In this document: positions 1 through 12,100 of the stretch, one piece after another
How positions within the stretch are numbered: position 1 is the first letter of the stretch
Layout: every line of letters begins with the position of its first letter
NCBI RefSeq assembly: GCF_028453695.1
Contig: NC_135775.1
Span: 6,526,046-6,590,045, forward strand
Reading direction: 5' to 3'
Length of the DNA stretch: 64,000 nucleotides
Source: Augochlora pura
Taxonomy: Eukaryota; Arthropoda; Insecta; Hymenoptera; Halictidae
Notes under the pieces: model-generated
Databases searched by the model: none
What the model saw: only the letters and a program-made list of their open reading frames with translations
Told to the model about the DNA's origin: nothing
Translations under genes and position numbers: made by a program

Positions 1-2500
1 CTATACTCCGCGACCTTCGCGCCTCTCTATCCGAGGAAGACGATGATCTTAAATCGAAATGACTAATTCTACATTGTTGATTTATTTGACAAATGAAATG
101 CACGCAAAAGGTCGCAGAGTGGACGCATTCGGGCGTTACAAATGGCTAAAATGGCGTACGAGGATGACACCTCAGCTCGAACATCCTAGGGTAGATTAAT
201 TAATTAGGAACAGTAGGAACGGATTTCACTTTTGAGCAAGTCCTACACGCCTGTGTCGACGGGGAGGAGCCGACGTCCGGATCACGGTTCCGGATATCGG
301 CCTCGTGGTTAATTAACGCTATAAACAGCAACCGCAACGGAACGGACGCGCACGGTCTATTGAGATTACGTGTACTCGTTTATGCAAGTACATACGCCTT
401 TAACGTACGGTCGCGCTGGTCGTGGACTGATTTATAATAGAAATCTACTCTCGGCGCGATATGCCGGAAGCGAGATCCCTGATCGATTCAACCGATCGCC
501 TCGCATCGGGGATATCTCGTCGCTGTCCTGTCGAGACTAACACTAAAGCGTTACAAATGTACAGATTGTTACGGAGGAAGTGTTCCCTCGCGGTTCGCAC
601 GGAAGAATGTACAAAAGATCTTCCACGGGAAATCCAAACCGGACGGCCATTTATTTTTTTGCGGAGCAGGATTCTCGCTTTGTAAAATCACTTGCGGAAA
701 TTGTTCGAAGCCAGCGCTTCTTGAAATCACATTTAACCCTTAACTGGTACAATATTTTTCACAAAAATAAGTGAAGCGTTGCAGTCGTGATAGACTTCAA
801 ATAAAAAGAGCATTAAAATCTAAATCTAGATAAATGGTCAACGGATTTTTATTCTTAACTAGTGTAATAAAATAATAAAAACATAGAAAATGACATTTCT
901 ACTACAAGGTCATATAGGAATACGATGTTTACAGCATACCAATTAAGGCTTAAAATTCTGTGAAGAAATCTGCATAAAGATCGACACATTACTTCTGACT
1001 CGATGTTGATTACATGTTTGCTTCTTTTATCTAAGCTGTGTGTACAGTGCAAGGGTAAGAACATTCTAACCAGTATCAAATAAAAAAGTATTGCAGGCGA
1101 AATAAAAAGTATCGTACAAAATAAGAGATCCGGTCCAGCAAATCGCGGCAGATGATGGTAGAGTATTATACTCGGAATTATTGAGATAAGTTTTTCTTGC
1201 ACCGTTGGTAATATTGAAAAATCAACTAGTTCCAGAATCGTGTTAACATGATTCATCCTTGACCCCTATATCGGTCAACATCACGTTAAAAACATGTTCG
1301 ACGGGATGAAGATTCGATGGACACATTATTCTGTTTGATCAGGTTACATAATCAACACAGCTACAAACAGGAACGATGACAATTCTTTCGTACACGATCG
1401 CGTGTTGGACCCAGCCTGTATTAAATGTAGCAGGAGTATGTGATCGCAAGTATGGCAGTTCGCTTTCGGCTGTCTAAGAACTATAGCAAAAATAGATCGG
1501 CGAAAGATCTGGAGCGTGGTGTCGTTGCAAATACATACAACCGTCTCTCGGTCCACTCCCTGTGCCGTTTGGATCCAAAATGGCAGTTAGCCCGAACAAC
1601 GAGCGGAACAACAAAAATCTCTCGGCGTTAAAATTACGGAACGTCCTTCGATCCAGTCCGTCGACGAACTGTCGCAGTACTCTCGCCTTTCGACGGAACA
1701 AATCACTGTGTACGACAGAAGGCACTACTCGTCACGTTCACATTAAGGCAGCGGTGGTCACGCAAAAGTCTCCCGTTGATAAACAACAAAAAATGCGTGT
1801 CACGGCACATAACGCGCCGCTACGGGACAGGAAAAAAGTTCCGCGTTTCCGAACTGGTTTCGTGGCGATTAACATTTCGCGGGAACACTATGATACTTCA
1901 TCGTTGCTCGCGGTTCTGCGTTCACGTTAAGCCGCGTACCCACTTGTTCGACATCAAGCTATGTATATATTTCACATAGTTATACCGCGTAGACAATATT
2001 GGGTTGGTGGGAGATAAATATTCGTTCTGACTGGACATGCCAATTTCGCATTGCACTTAGCAGACCGCGGAAATTTATGCATTTGCGTCCAAGTTTTAAA
2101 GACTTCGCCGTTAATTTGCACTGTGGATTTTTACACAAATTGTTACCTTCATTTTTTATAAACGTATAAAAAACCACAGTCTAGTGCTTACATAATATTA
2201 AAACATTCAATAAAATTACATTGTAGACTGTACAATTGCACCTGAAAAAGTATGATTTAAACATCGACACGCAATTGTCTACAGGTGCCTGAACATTGTC
2301 ATCGGCACGATCGTTAAAATTCTTTGAAACATGGTCTATGAATTTGTCTCTACGAATTTTACATTAAAATTGATTCTAAAAAATACAGTTCTGTAACCTG
2401 CAACTGTAACAACTATAAAAATATTTCTAGAATAGTATTTGTACAAAATATATACATAATTCTATAGACCATAAGTTATAAAGAATACACTTTCGTTTCT
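1..2500. other. Non-coding spacer downstream of MCT-A
   Basis: No exon with splice context or recognisable protein is visible. Short open frames exist on both strands, including a hydrophobic 133-codon minus frame at 855-1256 without family features. GC-rich (1-750 and 1,440-1,950) and AT-rich patches alternate. Confidence 0.5.
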
Positions 2501-2515
2501 CTGAGAAGTCAGCGA

Positions 2516-2908
2516 CTACGAAGAAGTTTCAATTATTCTGGGATAAGGAATCAACTTCGATCGTCGTAAACATCTAAAGAACGTAATTCTGAACCCGCGG
2601 TCTACGGACGCCCACCGACCCAAAACGACAGAGCACCGATCCAGAACGATTCCCAAGTAGATACGCGTCTTCAGGTCCCACCGTTCCCCACTTTCGACGG
2701 AAACACTGGCGCCTATTCGCTGTGGACGGTATTCACCTTCTTCAGTGTCCTCGAGCACCAAAGGCAGTCGCCCATCCTTAAAACAACGGCGAACCTCCTC
2801 GATTTCGTCAACGATTTTAACGTCTTCGACTTCGTCAACGGTGTGAACATCTCCGACGTGGAACCGTAGATCGCGTCCGGAACGGGGCGCTGATCGATGG
2901 GTCGACAC
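2516..2908 (-). other. Open frame downstream of the MCT-A stop (unverified)
   Basis: A 130-codon ATG-initiated frame on the same strand as MCT-A, about 105 nt past its stop. It contains an acidic block (VDEVEDVKIVDEIEE) reminiscent in composition of the MCT-B C-tail. It probably lies in the 3' UTR; it could instead be an alternative last exon or a small separate gene. No splice acceptor was convincingly assigned. Confidence 0.25.
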
Positions 2909-3013
2909 GAACGCTCGCTATAAATTATTACGCGTTAGTATGTACAAATACATCGGCCGACAGCGAACGAGAAACAGTTCAGTCTGCGGCGGCGAGGTTT
3001 TCGGCAGCTTCGA

Positions 3014-3174
3014 TCAAGATTTCGACGGGTCCTCGCTGCTCTTCTCCCCGTTCTTCTTCAACTCCCGCCTGTTGATCCACTTCAAAGGATAGCAGATCAT
3101 CGCCGACACTAAGATAAGGGTCCCAGACAAGTAGAACGCCGTGTCGTAGCTCTGTGTGGCATCCATGAAAACGC
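3014..3174 (-). CDS. MCT-A exon 11 (TM12, C-tail and stop)
   Basis: Acceptor TGCCCCGCAG|GCG completes a split Gly. Codes GVFMDATQSYDTAFYLSGTL, the last TM segment and a basic/acidic tail KNGEKSSEDPSKS, then TGA at 3014-3016. A different frame stays open through this exon, but only this frame continues the aligned TM12 sequence. MCT-B lacks the intron before this exon and has an extra acidic last exon instead. Confidence 0.92.
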
Positions 3175-6100
3175 CTGCGGGGCAGATCGAACGATCGTGA
3201 AAAAGGATCCGCGGGGATCAACGATTGAATTGCTGGGTAATTACGGAATGATTTATAATACGCTCTTACTGAGGCGATTATTTTCCACTCTGGATTTTAA
3301 AAAGCGAAATTTGCAAGTCCTCGAACGATTAGATAAACCGCGAACCGTTTCAACAACTGTGCGATACTATCTCTTTAGTCCGACACTCGGACGGTGATTG
3401 TTGGATGAGTCGTGCTATGAGATCTGCTATGATTCGTGGACGCTGAGATTATTCCGCAGGGTTGCGTTTTTGCGAGATATTTAATAGCGCGTTGTTTGCT
3501 TTGTGCTTCACAGTTTTCTCCTGCAGCATCACACATTTATCTTAACCATTTACATTCAAGAATAGGATCGTTGAAAACAGCATCTGAACTATGGTTTCTC
3601 AATCTTTTCTGGTTTACAACCTCCTTGATAAAGTTGCTTTTTGTTTACCATTTCGGATGAATTATCTCTACTGCCATAATTTACAGTTGAACGATACTTA
3701 TTGTGTAATATTTGGATCTTGAAAAGATAGACTGAAAGTAAAGTCAATAAAACAACTAGAACAAATAACAAATAAAAAGAAGCGTCCTTTTGCAATCATA
3801 GGATTGATAACGCTTTAGTAATACTTTTGAGATTTGTCTTTTCGGGTACTCCGTGCAGATCCGCTAACAAACAGCGAATCTCCACACGAATTTCTATGAC
3901 GATAAATCACTAATAATCATTATAATTGGTTCATCGTGAAAACAAATACAGAAATACTGTCATTAATTCCTATTAGTTTGAATGTAACGAATCCACAGAT
4001 AAATCAAAAGTGCCACGAAGAAAGATCCACAGACGAGTGATTGATTTGGAATCGCGCGACGTCAGAGAGGGAGAACGGAATAATTGAAATTCCCAACTGT
4101 TATCTCAAGGTTCTCCGTTTCCGCGTGCTGTTAGCACAATGCTCCGATTACGCAACTGCTTTCGGCGAGTATCGCGCGAAATCGGAAATCACTTCGCGAT
4201 CGTGTTGTGCGGCGTGTTCGAGGAGAATTAATCGAGCCCGTTACGCTGGCAGATCTACAATCGATATCCGCGACTCGTAGATTGCAATCGGTCTGATTAC
4301 ACGCTCGGCAAATATGAATTAACGTGAGACAGTAGCGTGTTATCGATAGCGGTGATAGCGACGATATGAGCAGGATTATAAAGTAATTGTCAGTGCTTTA
4401 ATCACCTGCGAGAGGCGCGCCCACTGTTGCCGCCACTCCTTGGAACAAGAGAAGAAGTCCAAAAGCGTTGGTCAGCTTCTCCAGTCCTAGCAGATCCACC
4501 ACCAGGATCGATCTCAGGGACGCGAACACAGCTGGAACACCATAACATTAAATTCATTACTCGGTGAAATTCATATTATGTTGAATTTTAAATTTACTTA
4601 ATCTTGCATGGATGCGTTTTTGCGATACGCTAATTTTTGTGTGAGCAACGTGAAATCGATTTAGTTCCCCTAATAATTTCTTTCGTTTTTAAACGTCCAT
4701 TCCCAATGTTTATTCAATGGTATTACATTGATTTATACTTTCAGACTGAAAATCTTGACATCAAAATTTCAATAGCAAAGCTGTGGGATAATTTTCGATT
4801 ATTCAAGAAGCAGGAATTCAGGGCAAATTGATTATCGCATTGGCTTGTCGTTCCTAAAAAAAATCTACGCACAAAATCTTGCATGTTAAGCTCTTCTACC
4901 CATATTTAGTTGCTCACACGATCTTCTTAATTTGAAAACATCCATTCGCAATGTTTCTTGAATAGTATTACATTGATTTACGGTTTCGAAGTAAAAATCT
5001 ATGCATAAAATCTTGAATACCAAAGCTGTGAAATTATTTAAAGTTATTCAAGAACTAGGAATTGAAATCAGTTCTAGTGCTTATCGGCAAGAATGTGAGA
5101 AATACTTTAGTGACAAAATGGAAGTATAACATTGGTAAAGTCTCGCGCGTACAAATATATGAAAAGATTAGTGTTTCGAAAATATTTTAGTTCAATATCG
5201 TTATCTTTAAACTGTGTATCCAAAACATTCGATTTGGAGATTTTGTAAACGCACTTTTCTAAAAGCAACGAACTCAGTATCAATGACCTATATTTTTAGA
5301 AAGTTAATGCAGTTTTCGTGTCGTATACTCACATATACTGATGCCGAACGAGGCTGCGTAGAAAAATTGGTAGCCCTCGGAGAGAGATAAACCGGAGAAG
5401 AACGTCAATAGTCCGCCAGCGCTGATGAATATGTTGTTAACGACCAGGGCATCGACGCCTGGAAAGCTGCTTGCCAGGCCACAGACGATACGACCGATCG
5501 TGTTGCCAATACCGATCACAGAGACGAGGAACATGGCCGAGGACTGCTCGATTCCTGCTTTCATGGCACGGTCTACGACAAAACAATGCGGGTTCTCTAT
5601 TTATTTCGAATTCCCCTGGCCTTTGATGTCTCGCTCTTTTACTGCTGCATGCATCATTGTAGTTCACGTGGACCTCAACCTACTTTGTTTTATTCAACTT
5701 CAAATTCTATGGACGATTTACAAATTGGAACCTTTAAATCTCCCGGAATATTTGCAAGGACTAGTCACATCTCTTTTGAATTTCATTTATCGATTGTTAT
5801 CATTTATAGTTAAGTTAAAATTTTCAAGTTTTCTAAATAACCAATGGTATCATCAGATGGTATTATCATAACAAATTCAAACACACTTATAAACAATTTT
5901 TTATATTACAGGAATTTTGGATTTGATATTCGGTATTTAACGTGTCGAAAATTAACTTCCAAGAATATAGTACGTTCATTTCCTTGGAAATATTCTTTGA
6001 AGTATTATTAAAGAGCTGTTTAATTAGTAAAATAAATCTCACGTAAAGTGAGAGAATCAAAGTGAAATAAATTCCTCATTTCATCGGTGATAAAACGTAG

Positions 6101-9100
6101 ACTATAATTCTCTGGTTACTGTAATTGTGGAAAATAGACTGCGGAGACCTTAATTTGCTACGTGGGATCACCAGGATCCGCAACCTAGTTATAACAAGCC
6201 TTAAAAGCAGTCGCGCGTCAAACACTGACGTACCTTGGACGTATATGAATGGCGTGTAGAATCCCATCATGGTGAGACCTCCAGAAATCGCCAGGATCAG
6301 GAACGACGGGCTCTTCAGAAGGCTTAGATCAAGCATGGTCGTCAAGATACGCCTGACACTCTCGGGGCAGAGGTAACAGCTTCCGCTTTCCTCCTCGGCG
6401 ACGTCGGTGGCCGTTGGCAAACGCGTCACTGACATGTGATAGCCGACGGACGATTGCTACAAACGAGTCCAATAACCCGGTCAATCGCTATCTTCCTTGC
6501 CAGGATTAGCAAACGATTATGACTTTCCGATTTAACAAAACAATACTATTGACGAACGTTATACATTTTCTAACGCTTCGACCGCAGAATCTCAAATTAA
6601 AAATTCACTTTAGAACTGGAACTATATTATACATTTTATCTTTTCAATGTAAATTAATAATGAACTTTTGCGTTCATATAATCACTGACCCAAATCAGTA
6701 TATTCTACGTATTAATTTTCCATGTATATTTCATGCCATAAAATGTTTTAAATTCATGGAATTTTTAAGGTTGTTGAGTTGACAGTTAAAGTGTTATAAC
6801 TAACTAAAAAATAATATATAAAAATAACAATTTGTATAAACTTTCTAGTGATTTTAAGGTAAAGCATGTTATATAGAAAGAATTTTCTTTAAATTGTCAC
6901 AGAATTTAAGAGACAATCCACGCTGAGAATTTATTTTTAATAGTCATGCAATTTTAAGGATCCTCAGTGCTCCCATAAAAACTAAGCACTCCCATAAGGT
7001 TCTCTAAAGTTAGGTGAGTGGATAAGACAAAAGTCTCGAACCAGCATATTTTACCCCCTCCCTCAAACTTATGATCTCGACCAAGCAAAAAATAGTTCCT
7101 TAGGCGATAAAATCGTCCTTCGGTATTTTACCTGAGACTTGTAATGGGCCAGCCTATTCAACGAACCCCCGTAGAAGATGTCATCCCTGTAGAACGGCCT
7201 CTGCGGGTCCTTGTTGAACGGATTCCGCCTGTTGCCGACTTTCAACGATTTCTGGCTGCAGTCCGAGTCCGCGCGAAGGCGACGCCCGCTGATCGTGTGC
7301 CTGCGTATCTGCCAACAATATCCTCCAGTTACTTGACCTTGACCCAGGATCTACTGTTATTGCGACTAAATGAATCGTTCTGGCACCGGACCACCCCGCG
7401 GCGCCATAAATGCTCCATTATGTCCGCGAAATGACTTTCCGAGTGTATAATTGGTCGGCGACACGACGGATTAGCCAGTTTCATTTCTCACAAATCGTGG
7501 AACAAAAAGGACTTTTTAGAAAGACTGCAGAAAACGAGTTTTCCTATTTTAGAATTTCTCGAGTATTTCGAACACCTGCTTATCTAAAATAAGATATGTA
7601 TAATGAATATTTATTTTGAATATTTTAAAGAGAAAATTCTGAAAAAATCGAAGTGGAAAAGATTCTTGTTCTTTGATCTCCAAGATCGGTGTTTAAAAAT
7701 CATATCTAGCTTAACAAATATTTTATTTGCAATCCTATTAATATTAATTCACGGTTGAATATTTAGAAATAATCCTTCTTCTTTGAACTTCAAGATTAGT
7801 GATTAAATACTTGAGAGGAGATACTTTTTAAAGTATCTACTTGATTTTCGATGCCATTATTCAAAGATCACTTCTCGCCTGACAATTACCTCGCAACCCA
7901 TATATTCGCTTCATCAATCATTTTCAATGGAACAATCACGGACAAGACGGTAGCAGCGATTCCGCACCGATAAATGATAAAATGCTTACCGTGGGCACCT
8001 TGCCGTTCAATCTTTCCACATCGCCGCCCAACAGATTGTTCTCCTCCTCGGCGATCTTCTCGTCCATGTTCACGTCCAGGTCCGGATATATGGGGGCGGA
8101 TAGCCTCTTCTCGGAGCTGCTCAGCTTCCTCTCCAAGGTCGTCTCGACGTGGACCTTGTGCAGGGAGTGCAGCGACTTCGAGGCGCTGAAACAAAAAGTT
8201 CCCTGCCAGTTTCCGGGACCGAGTTTCTTATCCCGCGTACTTTAGTGATTTCTGTATCTTTACGACCTGTTTCCCCATCGTTCAAATTGCGCCCTTATCT
8301 CTAGCTCTACTCCAGCAAGACGTATTCCGATCATTTTACATGAAGCAATTTTTATTGTACCGGGAAAAATTTTAGAACGTTTTCGGGATGTTCAACTAAC
8401 GAAACATTGTAAAAGATCAATTGTTAATTTTTTATAAATCTCTATATGTAAGCTAATTCGATATCGGTGAGTCAAATTTATTTTTCCAAATATCTAGAGA
8501 TTTAAATACCCAAAAATGTAGAAGTTACAGAGTTACAGGTTAGATACCTAGAAATCTAGACGCTTAAATACCTAAACATCTAAACGTTTAAAAACCTAGA
8601 CACCTTGATTACTGAACATCTAGAGACACCAAGACTTCTAAACATCTAGCTAAACATCGACCCAACAATTCCTTTCACTGTTTCATGTGTGCACTTGCTT
8701 TTTGAGAAATATTTAAGCAACGACAAACAAGGAGTCCTTACTTGACAATGTTATGGTTGCTGCCCAGCATCTCGGCTGCTGTCGGATATTCCGTGTTGTT
8801 GTTGGTGCCGAAGAACCCGCTCCTAGCAGGCTGCACGCAGTGCAACGAAGTGGTCGACTGCACTCTCGCCATTATGCCGTTCTTCATTTCTAATCCGGCG
8901 TTCTCTGGCGTCGACTTCACCTTAATCCGCGTCGGCTTCAATGGCCGAAACATGGCGCCGAAAACGGAGCATAACAGCAACATACCTGCGTGACATTTTC
9001 AGAGACCTTCTAATCCAGCCGTTTGGCCCGCGTGTTTTTGCGCGGGGGCTCGTGTGCGAATGCGATGGAACGAGGGTGGAATTAAGTTAATCGGATGGAA

Positions 9101-12100
9101 AGATAACGGTTTTTTTGACGCTACATCTTTTTCCGGGGTCATTAGCGTCCTTCCATGCAAGTCAGCATTGCTGTGAGATTGATAGCAAGTGTTCGAACTC
9201 TATATGTTTTAATTTTATATTTGATTTATGTTTCTTCTGTATTAAATATATTTTGAAAAATCTACTTTTTAAAAAGTCTTTTATACATGTACATAGCAAA
9301 AGTGAAGGAAAATTAAATTTCTAAAGAAATAATTTTTTTATTTCTAAACACGGACATGCTTTCAAGACAGTGTGAGAGCGCGTGTTACCTGCTTGCGCAA
9401 GCAAAGCTGTCCTCCAGCCGCAGTTCTTGACGATCATATCGGAGATAGGCGAGAGCAAAAACGCGCCGATCCCAGAACCGCAGACAGCGATCCCTGTGGC
9501 CATTGCTCTCCATCTTTCAAAATAAAATCCGGTAGTTATCACTGCCGGCACGTAAATCAGGCCTGCCCCAATACCTCCTAATAATCCAAGAGACAAACAA
9601 TACCACGTGAAATCAGGGAAGAAACGATGATAGCAATCGCGAGAACGGGGTCTTCTACTTTCGCTCTCGCAGGACGTCATTGTTACGCAACCGACCGATA
9701 GCGAACCGATACGATCTAGCGAAGCTTAGCAAAATGTTATTTAAAATACCAGGCACTTAGCTTATGAGCACCATCAGATGGTTTAAATCAAACAGCTTAA
9801 ATGTGGAAACATCTGAAGTAGATCGTTTCAAAAATATTTCATCTTTGGAGTCGACCGTTTGCTAGTTCTTATTTAATAAATTTTAACCAGTAACCGTAGA
9901 CCGCAGTAATTAATTAATGTTCTGTTACTATTCTTCTATTCGCTATTATGTATGGACTTATTTTAATACTTATAGATCAACAAATATTCAGGCTCAATGT
10001 ATAAAATTACGTCAGAGGTGACTTACGACCAAGCGTTAAAGATTTATCTGACTGCTCTAGAAAGTGATTGAAATTAATTTTATTTGCAAATAATATGTTC
10101 TGTCATCAGTATTGACGTCATGTGACGTAATGTACTTGACGTCGATATGTTACTACGTCTTGATTAAGTCTCGGCCTGCCAACCCTAAGTCTATGTAACA
10201 TTGTTTACATATTTCAGAGTTTAATTTGCAAAAAGTGAATATATTTCTATTTCTAACTAAAACATAGCCATTTCCTGTGTTAAAAATTTTATCCGACAAT
10301 TCTTGACTTCGATTCGAAGAAATTTTCTTTAGAAATGATCGATCCGACTTCGCTAGACGCCGATCCACCGTCGTTATTCAAGTCGTTCTCCAAAGTCTGA
10401 CCGGAGCAACGATTTTCCCCGTTCGCTCGCGAAAGACTATGTTCTCTGTTCGATCGTCGATCGGAAGGATCGATGGATCGAAGGTGGAACTGTCTGTCTC
10501 GCGTGCCATCGGAGGAAAAACGTTCACCGCGGGTGAAAATGGAGCAGGGATTCGGCCGGATGGGACCGGGGGAAAGTTTTCCCCGAGTGATGCGGCCGTA
10601 ACTTCGCGTTGATATATCGAGCAAAGAACTTACCGAGGACGCCGTAAGAGATATAAAGGAACTCGATGGAAGTGCTGAAGTATGACAGGACGAAAGCAGC
10701 GCAACTTATAACGCTCCCCAGGATCGCGACCAGCCTGAAACCGTACCTGTTCGCCAGGGCCGAGACAAATGGGCCTGAGGACACACAAAAGACATTTCCG
10801 TTTCCGAGAAAACTGTATCCTTAAAATTAGCAAAATATTTTGCACCGTGAAACTTCCTTCAACTATTTCATGGTACAGGGATCTCGGCGAAATTTAACTT
10901 CGCGAGACTCTGTTTAATTCTCTAGCTTACAAATTGCCTTATAAAATTGCTCCTTTGATGCTGTATAATCCTCTAGGCTATAAAGTTACCGAGAAGATTG
11001 CCGGCCGCCATTTAATTCGCACGGTTTACGCTGGGACGCCGTTTTAACCGGTCCGGAATTTTTATTTTACTATTGCCGTGATTGCGAACATCTATTGAAG
11101 AGGACTCGTTCAATTTTACGTCTTTAACTATGGACGCGGTTAGACTGCGGAACTTTATGCATTCGTGCGGTACACAATTTTCAAACCTAAACTTTCCAAG
11201 TCGATGAATTGTATTTAATTTATATTTAATTGGCTAAACAATTTTTCTTTTAATGTTGCTGAAATTGAATGTAAAACAAGTAAACTACTTGCAAGACTCG
11301 GTATGAATAGAGTTCTGTTATTTTTATAAGGAATCTCCTAATTGACGAAGAAAGTGCTTTCCATAATAATTTATGAGAATGAAAATTCGCATAAATATCT
11401 GCAGTCTAGATGAGACAAGAACCATTGCAAATCTGAATCAATTGTCGCCATTCCCGTGAAGTTATATAAAAATAGTCGTCGTCATGTGGATTACGTGTTC
11501 ATATTGTGTAAGAACTCTCGTCACTGACCAGCCATAAGGTAGAATCCGGACTGTAGCGATCCCACCAGAGCCACCCTCGCCTTGGAAACGACGAACTCCT
11601 CGCTGATGTGGTTCAGGAACACACCGAAACTGAAAATGATGCCATCCACGAAGAGGTTGCACATGAACGAGGCAGCCACGATCACCCAACCCCATCCACC
11701 GTCCGGCGGCACCACCATCTCGACTTCGATGCTCTGCCAACAAGTTTTCGGGGACATTGTCGAAAAACGAGCCAATACGGAAACTTCTTAATCTAAGAAA
11801 TTAGCCGCTAAGTGAACTATAGGACGCAACTTCTCTTAGAATATAAAATCGAATATGCGGCACTGAAGAAATTAGGTTGCACGAGGATCTGCTAACACGT
11901 TATAATTGTAAATTGTAAACTCCTCGAAGATGCATATGTTATGTTATCACTATGCTAATGTTCCTTCTGTGATGAAATAATCAATGTACTGATAATGTTA
12001 CTTTTAATATTACTGTTTCATAAAATCTGTATCAATACGAATTTCACTTAAACGGACTAATTATTTCCAACGTTCTATCATTTTATATATTTATTCAATG

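Noticed and set aside
2979..3221. Alternative frame through the last MCT-A exon
   Set aside because: Only the other frame continues the TM12 alignment with MCT-B and follows from the split-Gly acceptor.
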